From contig DKVL01000024.1 in the NCBI GenBank assembly GCA_002491195.1, positions 1 to 44,839 on the forward strand: a stretch of DNA of 44,839 nt, in the 5' to 3' direction. The DNA comes from Lachnospiraceae bacterium UBA7179. GTDB lineage: Bacteria; Bacillota; Clostridia; Lachnospirales; Lachnospiraceae. The translations under genes and the position numbers were made by a program. Under the pieces are notes generated by a model. That model was given only the letters and a program-made list of their open reading frames with translations. It was not told where the DNA came from and did no database searches. This document shows positions 8,179-15,506 of the stretch, piece after piece; within the stretch, counting starts at the first letter, position 1, and the number at the start of each line of letters is the position of its first letter.

Positions 8179-8934
8179 ATGAAAGAAAAACATGAAATCC
8201 GTCTCTGGGCGGTTTTGTTCTGGATGATCGTATGGCAGTTTGTCAGCATGTGGCTGGACAGTGATATTTTACTTGTATCGCCTGTGAAAGTAGTATACAG
8301 GCTTGGACAGCTCATGCTGACAGTATCGTTTTGGAAAGCTGTCTGTTTCACACTGTCGCGCATCGCGTCAGGTTTTTTCCTGGCAGTCGCAGCGGGGATC
8401 GTACTGGCGGCGGCAGCGTCGCGTTTTGCCAGGGTTCAGGAGCTTTTGGCGCCTGTTATGCTGGCGGTGAAATCTGTGCCGGTCGCATCGTTTATCATCC
8501 TTGCGCTGATCTGGTTCTCATCAAGAAATCTTTCTATCTTAATATCGTTTCTAATCGTATTGCCAGTTATTTATACAAGTGTCCTCAGCGGAATCCGCAG
8601 CGTGGACAGACAGCTTTTGGAGATGGCACAGGTATTTCGGATTCCTGGGAGGCGCGTGGTGCGATATATTTATCTGCCGCAGATCATGCCCTTTTTTTAT
8701 TCAGCGTGCAGTGTAGCGCTCGGAATGAGCTGGAAGGCGGGAGCAGCTGCGGAAGTGATCGGGATTCCGAGGGGATCGGTTGGAGAACGCCTGCAGCAGG
8801 CAAAAGTGTATCTGGATACACCAGACCTGTTTGCGTGGACACTGGTGATCGTGGCGGCCAGCCTTTGCTTTGAGAAGGTCGTATTGCTTTTTTTAAGGAA
8901 AATTGTTCAACAGTGCAGTGTTATGCGTTTTTAA
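8179..8934 (+). CDS. ABC transporter permease (SsuC/TauC type)
   Basis: 251 residues with about six membrane segments. The permease EAA-like loop reads LEMAQVFRIPGRRVVRYIYLPQIMPFF (about residues 155-180), with SWKAGAAAEVIG after it, as in binding-protein-dependent permeases of the SsuC/TauC group. Transport direction is inward, with the lipoprotein at 6977 as receptor and the ATPase at 9816 as motor. The start follows a weak GAGAAGAG site. The gap to the upstream gene is 86 bases, without a clear terminator. Confidence 0.88.
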   Translation: MKEKHEIRLWAVLFWMIVWQFVSMWLDSDILLVSPVKVVYRLGQLMLTVSFWKAVCFTLSRIASGFFLAVAAGIVLAAAASRFARVQELLAPVMLAVKSVPVASFIILALIWFSSRNLSILISFLIVLPVIYTSVLSGIRSVDRQLLEMAQVFRIPGRRVVRYIYLPQIMPFFYSACSVALGMSWKAGAAAEVIGIPRGSVGERLQQAKVYLDTPDLFAWTLVIVAASLCFEKVVLLFLRKIVQQCSVMRF

Positions 8935-9060
8935 CGAAGGTTAAGATGGTAAAGCGGAACAGGTGGAATTTTTGTGTAATTTTCTGGATTTGTGCAATGA
9001 TAGATGATAGTACAAAGTGCAGTAGTGTGTGCAGAAAACAGGACATTAGAGGGAAATCAT

Positions 9061-9645
9061 ATGGAAATAAGAGAACTTTCAGCGAAGCAGATGACAGAGG
9101 TTTACAATCAGTATATGGTCATTGACTTTCCGCAGGATGAGCTCAAACCGCTTGAACGCATCCTGCATACAATGAAAACAGGGCTTAGCTGTGCATATGG
9201 GATTTATGGGGAGGATGAACTGCGGGGGTATGCCGTATTTGTCGTTCCGGACGGGCTGCGGTATGGGCTGCTGGACTATCTGGCGGTAATAAAAGAGTAT
9301 CGTGGAGCGGGCATCGGACATATTTTTTTCGAACTGGTCGGGGATACGCTCTCTGCGAGGTATCCCGCGCTGCGCGGATTCCTGATCGAGTCGGAAGACA
9401 TTGCATTTGCCGCAAATGATAAGGAACGTCAGATACGGGAGCGGAGAATCGCCTTTTACCAGCAGAACCATTGTGCGATGACGACGCTCGGCTCGCGGCT
9501 GTTCGGCGTGGACTACAGTATTCTTGTGTACGATTTTGACAAAAGAGAGGACGCTAAGGTGACTTTGGAAGATTTGGACAGCGTTTATCTCGCAATGTTT
9601 CCAAAGCATCATTATGAGAACAATGTAAGCTTGTGGGAAGTGTGA
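9061..9645 (+). CDS. GNAT-family N-acetyltransferase
   Basis: 194 residues. The core GNAT pattern is visible: YGLLDYLAVIKEYRGAGIGHIFFELV (beta-4, then the acetyl-CoA pyrophosphate loop R-G-A-G-I-G). It is followed by a beta-strand (GFLIESED) and an ERRIAFYQQNHC segment typical of helix 4. Substrate unknown. The gene lies between the permease and the ATPase of an importer, which is unusual. It may modify the imported compound, or merely be inserted. The frame extends upstream to 9004, but the ATG at 9061 has AGAGGG 8 bases before it. The stop codon lies inside the left arm of the long hairpin at 9639. Confidence 0.75.
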   Translation: MEIRELSAKQMTEVYNQYMVIDFPQDELKPLERILHTMKTGLSCAYGIYGEDELRGYAVFVVPDGLRYGLLDYLAVIKEYRGAGIGHIFFELVGDTLSARYPALRGFLIESEDIAFAANDKERQIRERRIAFYQQNHCAMTTLGSRLFGVDYSILVYDFDKREDAKVTLEDLDSVYLAMFPKHHYENNVSLWEV

Positions 9646-9775
9646 AGAGATTTTCTAAGTCTGCAAAAGACGCAGACTAAGAAAATCTAAAGCTTCACAC
9701 TGGAAGAACGCAAAGGGCAGCGTTCTTCACGGATTGTTTGTGCTGCTGAGGCGGCATGACGGGAAGTGTGAGAAG
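9639..9775. repeat. stop-codon hairpin repeat, copy 1 (two hairpins plus tail)
   Basis: Outer arms AGTGTGAAG/CTTCACACT and inner arms AGATTTTCTAAGTCTGC/GCAGACTAAGAAAATCT make one long hairpin (9639-9701) that includes the stop codon of the acetyltransferase gene. A second hairpin, GAAGAACGC/GCGTTCTTC (9703-9728), follows. Then comes a tail GGATTGTTTGTGC...CATGACGGGAAGTGTGA shared with 21720-21760. There is no T tract, so it is not a standard terminator. Confidence 0.85.
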
Positions 9776-9815
9776 AAATGAGAGGAACACATTGGAATCG
9801 GGCAGGGATATGCGT

Positions 9816-10430
9816 ATGGAAGATATTTGTATCACAAATCTGTCAAAGTCGTATGGCGTTAGAAACGTTTTTGAGGATCTCAATATCAGGATCAAAAGCG
9901 GTGCGATGACCTGTATCATGGCACCCTCCGGCGCTGGAAAGACAACGCTGCTCCGTATATTGATGGGCTTGGAAAAAGCAGACAGTGGAGTTGTGACCGG
10001 ACTGGAGAATAAGCGGTTCAGTGCGGTTTTTCAGGAAGAGCGGCTGTGTGAGAATATGACAGCGCAGGACAACGTAAGGCTTGTTCTGCCGAAAACTGTC
10101 GTGCCGGGAAGCGTTCTAACCGGCATGACGACACCAGGGAGTCAGACTGTCCGACAGGAAATGACCAGACTTGGCCTTACGGATTGTTATGCGCAGCCTG
10201 TCTCGGAGCTTTCGGGCGGAATGCGCAGGAGAGTAAGTATTCTCAGGGCACTTTTGGCGGAATATGATGTGCTGTTTCTCGACGAACCGTTTAAGGGGCT
10301 CGATGACACACGCAAAGAACAGGTTATTGCATACGTGAAGGAGAAGACAAGAGGTAAGACGGTGATTTTTGTCACGCATGATCAAAAGGAAGCTCTTGAC
10401 ATGGGCGCGTCGATCATCCAGCTTTTGTGA
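9816..10430 (+). CDS. ABC transporter ATP-binding protein (SsuB-like)
   Basis: 204 residues, a single nucleotide-binding domain. Walker A is APSGAGKTT (about 35-43), Q-loop VFQEERL, signature LSGGMRRR, Walker B VLFLDEP, D-loop GLD, and the switch His is in VTHDQKEA. It is shorter than typical SsuB (about 250) but carries every motif. It is likely the motor for the permease at 8179 and receptor at 6977. The frame is open further upstream. The start at 9816 is preferred because GGCAGGG lies 8 bases before it. A terminator follows at 10445, ending the operon. Confidence 0.87.
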   Translation: MEDICITNLSKSYGVRNVFEDLNIRIKSGAMTCIMAPSGAGKTTLLRILMGLEKADSGVVTGLENKRFSAVFQEERLCENMTAQDNVRLVLPKTVVPGSVLTGMTTPGSQTVRQEMTRLGLTDCYAQPVSELSGGMRRRVSILRALLAEYDVLFLDEPFKGLDDTRKEQVIAYVKEKTRGKTVIFVTHDQKEALDMGASIIQLL

Positions 10431-10444
10431 ATCTGGAATGTAAG

Positions 10445-10471
10445 AGCGGCCGCTGAAACGGTCGCTTTTTC
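10445..10471 (+). terminator. intrinsic terminator of the ABC importer operon
   Basis: AGCGGCCG and CGGTCGCT form an 8-bp stem with one G-U pair around CTGAAA, followed by TTTTT. Confidence 0.8.
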
Positions 10472-10583
10472 TACTATTATTAGGATTGAGGATTGTCTGG
10501 TTTGGTTTATTGGGCAAATTGACCATTGCATGAACAGGGGAGGTATAGTATATTTATACATGGAATATGCAGGCGGGTGAGTA

Positions 10584-10645
10584 AGGAACTGTTCAGAAAT
10601 TACTCATGACAATTACTTGTCACAAGTAATATCTGAACAGTTCCT
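10584..10645. repeat. long imperfect palindrome upstream of the hydratase
   Basis: AGGAACTGTTCAGAAATTACT pairs with a near-perfect complement ending CTGAACAGTTCCT. Inside, TGACA/TGTCA continues the stem. It has MITE-like form. GGAACTGT-containing hairpins also occur at 40450-40469. Confidence 0.7.
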
Positions 10646-10682
10646 ATAAATGTTATGATTTTAGAAAGGATTGGTGTACGAA

Positions 10683-12989
10683 ATGGTTCAATTATTAGAG
10701 ACAGGAGCTTACCTTGTGAACGGCACAGAGCTGATCGCAGACAGTGCGGAAGCGGCAGCAGCCATCAAGGCAAAGACTGGCAGGGAAGTGGATAAGGCGG
10801 AGGCATCGAAAGCGACAATTGCCTATGGGATCTTAAAAGAGCATAACACTTCCGACAACATGGACAAGCTCAAGATTAAATTTGATAAACTGACCTCTCA
10901 TGATATTACATTTGTGGGCATTATACAGACAGCGCGCGCGTCAGGGCTGACCAAATTTCCTGTACCGTATGTGCTGACGAACTGTCACAATTCCCTCTGC
11001 GCAGTCGGCGGAACGATCAATGAGGATGATCATATGTTCGGGCTAACCTGTGCAAAGCGGTATGGCGGAGTCTATGTGCCGCCTCATCAGGCAGTCATTC
11101 ATCAGTATGCAAGGGAAATGCTTGCGGGTGGCGGCAGAATGATCCTTGGTTCTGACTCCCATACGCGCTACGGTGCACTTGGGACGATGGCAATGGGCGA
11201 AGGCGGACCGGAGCTTGTCAAGCAGCTCTTAAATCAGACATACGATATCAATATGCCAGGTGTCGTGGCAGTATACTTAGAGGGCGAACCGGTCAAAGGC
11301 GTAGGACCTCAGGACGTGGCGCTTGCCATCATCGGCGCAGTCTTCAAGAACGGATATGTCAAAAATAAAGTGATGGAGTTTGTGGGACCGGGCGTGTCTG
11401 CACTTTCCGCTGACTTTAGAATTGGCATTGATGTTATGACTACAGAGACGACCTGCCTGTCTTCCATCTGGAGAACAGATGACACGATCAAAGAATTTTA
11501 TGAGACGCATGGCAGGAGTGAAGACTTTGAAGCGTTGAATCCGGGCGAAGTTGCCTACTATGATGGATGCATCAAGGTGGATCTGGGCAAGATAAAACCA
11601 ATGATCGCCATGCCGTTCCATCCAAGCAATACGTATACCATTGAGGAGTTAAATGCAAATCTCATGGATATCCTGGATGACTGTGAGAAGAAAGCGCTTG
11701 TCAGTTTAGACGGAGCCGTTGACTTCACGCTTAAGGACAAAGTGAGGAACGGTAAACTGTATGTGGAGCAGGGAATTATCGCAGGCTGTGCCGGCGGTGG
11801 TTTCGAGAATATCTGTGCCGCTGCGGATATTCTGGACAATGCGAGCATCGGACCAGACGAGTTTACATTGAGCGTATATCCTGCTTCCATGCCAATCTAT
11901 ATGGAGCTGGTGAAGAATGGCTGTGCGGCGAAACTGATGCAGACAGGCGCAGTGTTGAAGACTGCATTCTGCGGCCCGTGCTTTGGCGCAGGGGACACGC
12001 CGGCGAACAATGCGCTCTCGATCCGTCACTCCACGAGAAACTTCCCGAACCGCGAGGGCTCCAAGCTGCAGAGCGGACAGATCGCGTCCGTTGCACTGAT
12101 GGATGCGCGTTCTATTGCGGCGACGGCGGCAAACAAGGGATATCTCACACCGGCCACGGAGTATGACGGAGATTTTACAAAATATAAATATTTCTTCGAC
12201 AAGAAGATTTACGAGAACCGCGTGTTTGATTCGAAGGGAGTTGCGGACGAATCCGTTGAGATCAAATTTGGTCCGAACATCAAGGACTGGCCGGCGATGG
12301 TTGCGCTGACAGAGAATCTGATGTTAAAGGTTGTTTCTGAGATTCACGATCCGGTGACGACGACAGATGAACTGATTCCATCTGGCGAGACATCTTCCTA
12401 CCGCTCGAATCCCCTGGGACTGGCAGAGTTTACGCTCTCGCGCAAGGATCCGAACTATGTAAGGCTTGCAAAAGAGATTCAGGTCGCAGAGAAAGCGCGT
12501 GAGGAGAATGTCTGTCCTGTACAGAAGTTCCCGGAACTGGATGCGGCATGGCGCGTGATGAAGACGATCACGCCCGATGCGGACCGCAGCAATACGGGCA
12601 TTGGCAGCACGATCTTTGCGGTGAAGCCAGGAGACGGTTCCGCGAGAGAGCAGGCGGCAAGCTGCCAGAAGGTGCTTGGCGGATGGGCGAATATCGCAAA
12701 CGAATATGCGACCAAGAGATACCGCTCGAACTTGATCAACTGGGGCATGCTTCCGTTTATTATCAAGGAAGGCGAGCTTCCGTTTAAGAATCTGGATTAC
12801 ATTTACATTCCGGGCATCAGAAAGGCTGTTGAGGAGAAGGCTGACGTGATCAAAGCCTATGTCGTTGGCGGTGCGCCAGATGGTGGTGAGGACAGGAAGA
12901 TCGTGTTCGAGATGACGCTCGGCGAACTGACTGACGAGGAGAGGCAGATTATTTTGAAGGGCTGTCTGATCAACTACAACCGGGTTTAA
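10683..12989 (+). CDS. aconitase-superfamily hydratase (YbhJ-like)
   Basis: 768 residues. The aconitase fold is evident: MILGSDSHTRYGALGTMAMGEGG (the usual GxDSHT motif), an early NCHNSLC, Cys ligands for a 4Fe-4S cluster in IIAGCAGGGFEN and AFCGPCFGAGD, and near the C-terminus KRYRSNLINWGMLPF (the active-site Arg-Ser region of domain 4). The Cys region differs from citrate-cycle AcnA/AcnB (GSCTN, GCGPC). It looks closer to the uncharacterised YbhJ-type hydratases, so citrate isomerisation should not be assumed. It is a cytoplasmic single gene with its own terminator at 13031. Start: AGAAAGGA precedes a TTG at 10671, but spacing and product favour the ATG at 10683. The leader includes the palindrome at 10584. 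Confidence 0.85.
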   Translation: MVQLLETGAYLVNGTELIADSAEAAAAIKAKTGREVDKAEASKATIAYGILKEHNTSDNMDKLKIKFDKLTSHDITFVGIIQTARASGLTKFPVPYVLTNCHNSLCAVGGTINEDDHMFGLTCAKRYGGVYVPPHQAVIHQYAREMLAGGGRMILGSDSHTRYGALGTMAMGEGGPELVKQLLNQTYDINMPGVVAVYLEGEPVKGVGPQDVALAIIGAVFKNGYVKNKVMEFVGPGVSALSADFRIGIDVMTTETTCLSSIWRTDDTIKEFYETHGRSEDFEALNPGEVAYYDGCIKVDLGKIKPMIAMPFHPSNTYTIEELNANLMDILDDCEKKALVSLDGAVDFTLKDKVRNGKLYVEQGIIAGCAGGGFENICAAADILDNASIGPDEFTLSVYPASMPIYMELVKNGCAAKLMQTGAVLKTAFCGPCFGAGDTPANNALSIRHSTRNFPNREGSKLQSGQIASVALMDARSIAATAANKGYLTPATEYDGDFTKYKYFFDKKIYENRVFDSKGVADESVEIKFGPNIKDWPAMVALTENLMLKVVSEIHDPVTTTDELIPSGETSSYRSNPLGLAEFTLSRKDPNYVRLAKEIQVAEKAREENVCPVQKFPELDAAWRVMKTITPDADRSNTGIGSTIFAVKPGDGSAREQAASCQKVLGGWANIANEYATKRYRSNLINWGMLPFIIKEGELPFKNLDYIYIPGIRKAVEEKADVIKAYVVGGAPDGGEDRKIVFEMTLGELTDEERQIILKGCLINYNRV

Positions 12990-13030
12990 GCTGTATCATT
13001 TATAATTATAAATAAGAAACATTTCAGATA

Positions 13031-13073
13031 GGCGGTACATCCCCTGGCGATGGGGTGTGTACCACCTTGTTTT
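13031..13073 (+). terminator. intrinsic terminator of the hydratase gene
   Basis: GGCGGTACATCCCC pairs with GGGGTGTGTACCACC around TGGCGAT, followed by TTGTTTT. Confidence 0.75.
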
Positions 13074-13077
13074 GCAC

Positions 13078-13156
13078 ACGGGCGTCCAGATGAAATATGT
13101 CACTGACATGACGGATACCTGAGTAGGGGAAGATGAATCTTCCCTGTTCGATTGCA
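13078..13156 (+). repeat. interspersed intergenic element, copy A
   Basis: CAGATGAAATATGTCACTGA, then CATGACGGATACCTGAGTAGGGG, parallels 18838-18905 (CAGATGAAGTATGCTACTAA, CATGACG, GAGTAGGGG) and, more loosely, 1797-1885. It starts directly after a terminator. A GGGGAAGAT/ATCTTCCC hairpin closes it. Confidence 0.55.
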
Positions 13157-13238
13157 GTGTGCCCAGTGGGCACACGTTCTAACGGGTGAAAGTCCCCAAT
13201 CCGCCCGGCAGTGGGAAGGGTACAGCGTGATGCGTTAA
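13157..13238 (+). mobile_element. group II intron-like 5' fragment
   Basis: GTGTGCCC begins the segment, and TTCTAACGGGTGAAAGTCCC follows about 20 bases later. These match the 5' end (GUGYG) and early domain I sequence seen in bacterial group II introns. No reverse transcriptase gene and no domain V was found within the next kilobase, where a regulator gene begins instead. It is therefore at most a relic. The call rests on motif memory, not a covariance search. Confidence 0.45.
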
Positions 13239-13291
13239 GAGCCTGCAGGAAAAATGCAGGCTATAATTTATAGGTGAAACGGGGGTGTGTC

Positions 13292-15196
13292 ATGCAGGAA
13301 CTTTTGGTAGGCGAGATCATCAGAAAGAAAAGGATAGAGATAGGGCTGACGCAGGAGGAGCTGTGCGAGGGGATCTGTGATCCTGTCACGATCTCGAGAA
13401 TCGAGAATTTGAAACATCCGCCGTCGAGATCTACGGCAGATGTGCTTCTGCAGAGACTTGGCGTATCGGACAGCAGATACTTTTTTACTTTTTGCGGGGG
13501 CATATGTGACGACGGTGGCGGGGAAGATGTCGAAAGAACAGATCAGATTCAAAGACTGCAGGAATCAGTCGAACGTTTCTGTGAGGCGGGCGCGGAAGTG
13601 ACAGTTTCCGGGAGAGCGGAGATCCTCAAAATGCTGGCGGAACTGGAATCGCTGGCACGCCAGGGAGACCGCATGGAGAGACAGCGGGTATTGATGGCAA
13701 AAGTGCGTGTGCTGGAAAAACTAAACGGCGCCGCCACAGAGCGGATGCGGTTACTGGAGGAGGCGGTTCTGCTGACGGCGCCCAGATTTCAGGAACAGAA
13801 TCTGGGTGCAGGAGTCTACGGGTATGATGAGGTGGATATCATCAGGAGACTGGGGCTTGCTTATTCCGAGGCTGGGCAGACAAAACGGGCAGTGCAGCTC
13901 CTGTCCCAGCTGTATGATTATGTATTGGCCCGCGCATGGAACGTTATCCGCCCCGGAAGGGTGATCGCCCCGGTTGCGTACAGCTATGGCATGGCGCTGA
14001 TGCGGGACGGGAAGCCGCAGCAGGCATATGAGATGGCGGAGTGCGGCATGCAGAACAGTATCTACGGATATGATGGCGGAATGGTCAGTATGCTTGATCT
14101 GGAAGCGGAGTGCCTGACGGCGCTGGGAAGGACGGACCAGGGAGAGGAAAAGGCGCGGCAGGCATCCGCGCTGCGCTGGGCAGTCAAAAAGTTTTCCGCA
14201 CAGTCAAATCAGGAAAAACGGGAAGACGTCAATCAGTCCATATTGGAGGAGATGTCACGTGGTGGAAGCGAAAAAGCACACCTGGGAATGGTGATGCGGC
14301 ATGTGCGGGAGCGCAGGGGATTCAGCCAGAAGCAGCTCTGCCAGGGATTGTGTACGGTGGCGACGTTGTCCCGGTTTGAGAGCGGCGGGCAAAGCCCGTC
14401 ATGGGACTGTGTGCATTCGATGCTGGAGCGGCTGGGGATGGTGTGGACGAATTATACGGCCATCCTGACTGCGGATGAAATCCGCCGGGACAAGATGCGG
14501 AAGGAGATTGTGAAGTTAAGTATTATGCTTGCAAGGGAAAAGGCAGAAAAGAAGAACGATATTCTGCACATGGTACAAAATATGATGGATGCCCTGGAAG
14601 CAGAGATTAAACAGACAGATACAGTGAACAGACAGCTCATCATGAGGCAGCGGGCAATTATCGCATATGAGATGCATACATGTGATCTGAATGAAAGGCT
14701 GGATCGGCTTATTGAGGCACTGCATATGACACTCCCTGATTTGGTTTTTGAGGATATAATGCAGGCACTTTATTCGGACGAAGAGTTTTCACTATTGATT
14801 AATATTGCCAGTACATATCATAAACTTGGACAGGTCAGACAGTCATTTTACATATATGAACAGCTGTACAGGGTGTTTCAGAGGAATTATTACCACCATG
14901 ACCTTATGATACTTTTTACACAGAGTTATGCGAATGCATTAGCAACGGAAAAGGCATATGAGGATGCGATCCAAGTGGCGGGGGACGGGATTGCGACTGC
15001 GATTGAAAAAGAGCAGTATGAGATTTTGCCGATTCTGCTTCACACACAGGCAGAATGCCTTTACCTTGTGGGACAAGCGGGGCAATGTGAGGAATATTAC
15101 AGGTGCATTGCTCCGCTGTACAGGCTCTTTGGCGACTACCGCAATTTGGAGATTTTGAGGACGGATGCCGAGGAGCGGTTTCATATGAGTATTTAA
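13292..15196 (+). CDS. two-HTH, TPR-rich XRE-family regulator (Rgg/PlcR-like)
   Basis: 634 residues. The first XRE helix-turn-helix (about 6-60) contains IGLTQEELCEGICDPVTISRIEN. The second (about 330-385) contains RGFSQKQLCQGLCTVATLSRFESG. Each is followed by a helical, TPR-like region (about 100-300 and 400-634; for example IASTYHKLGQVRQSFYIYEQLYR). The protein thus looks like two HTH-TPR regulators fused head to tail. Relatives with one HTH plus TPR (Rgg, PlcR, PrgX) bind small exported peptides that re-enter the cell. By analogy this one may control the convergent peptide/radical SAM operon at 15193-18588. Its 3' end overlaps the 81-residue peptide gene by 4 bases. Start at the ATG 13292 with GGGGG ahead; a GTG at 13274 is in frame. 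A TATAAT at 13262-13267 is a possible -10. Confidence 0.8.
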   Translation: MQELLVGEIIRKKRIEIGLTQEELCEGICDPVTISRIENLKHPPSRSTADVLLQRLGVSDSRYFFTFCGGICDDGGGEDVERTDQIQRLQESVERFCEAGAEVTVSGRAEILKMLAELESLARQGDRMERQRVLMAKVRVLEKLNGAATERMRLLEEAVLLTAPRFQEQNLGAGVYGYDEVDIIRRLGLAYSEAGQTKRAVQLLSQLYDYVLARAWNVIRPGRVIAPVAYSYGMALMRDGKPQQAYEMAECGMQNSIYGYDGGMVSMLDLEAECLTALGRTDQGEEKARQASALRWAVKKFSAQSNQEKREDVNQSILEEMSRGGSEKAHLGMVMRHVRERRGFSQKQLCQGLCTVATLSRFESGGQSPSWDCVHSMLERLGMVWTNYTAILTADEIRRDKMRKEIVKLSIMLAREKAEKKNDILHMVQNMMDALEAEIKQTDTVNRQLIMRQRAIIAYEMHTCDLNERLDRLIEALHMTLPDLVFEDIMQALYSDEEFSLLINIASTYHKLGQVRQSFYIYEQLYRVFQRNYYHHDLMILFTQSYANALATEKAYEDAIQVAGDGIATAIEKEQYEILPILLHTQAECLYLVGQAGQCEEYYRCIAPLYRLFGDYRNLEILRTDAEERFHMSI

Positions 15197-15438
15197 TTGT
15201 ATGATTGTGACTCATCGGTTTTAGGGCAGGAATATATCCCTATTTCGGAATCCGTTTCCTGGCCGTCGTCATCAGACGGATTGTCGGCATCCGAGCAGGC
15301 GGAGTCCGTCCATTCCAGCGCGTACATGGCAGGGGCTGTATTCTGAATGCTTTCCTTGGTGACACAGTATTCAGGTGTGGTCTGCAGGATGCCAAATAGG
15401 GATAGTGACATTATAAGCCCATAAATATGTTTTTTCAT
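15193..15438 (-). CDS. 81-residue secreted acidic peptide, last gene of the RiPP-like operon
   Basis: The product begins MKKHIYGLIMSLSLFGILQT, a plausible signal peptide. A short Cys-containing stretch follows, then a strongly acidic C-terminal half (SDADNPSDDDGQETDSE) and a tail with PKTDESQ. Three cysteines are present. An AAAGAAAGG site lies about 10 bases before the ATG. It follows the exporter gene by 68 bases on the same strand and runs tail-to-tail into the TPR regulator with a 4-base overlap. No known family recognised. Position suggests a signalling pro-peptide for the regulator (compare PapR/PlcR and Shp/Rgg pairs), a second exported product, or an accessory/immunity peptide. All three are inference. 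Confidence 0.6.
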   Translation of the reverse strand: MKKHIYGLIMSLSLFGILQTTPEYCVTKESIQNTAPAMYALEWTDSACSDADNPSDDDGQETDSEIGIYSCPKTDESQSYN

Positions 15439-15506
15439 GGTGATTGACCTTTCTTTGTTTTATCAGGATGTTATATGTTTTTTGGCTGACTGTATGGTAT
15501 CGTGTA

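Noticed and set aside
10671..10682. TTG start for the hydratase
   Set aside because: It abuts the ribosome binding site with no spacing, whereas the ATG at 10683 gives the expected N-terminus.
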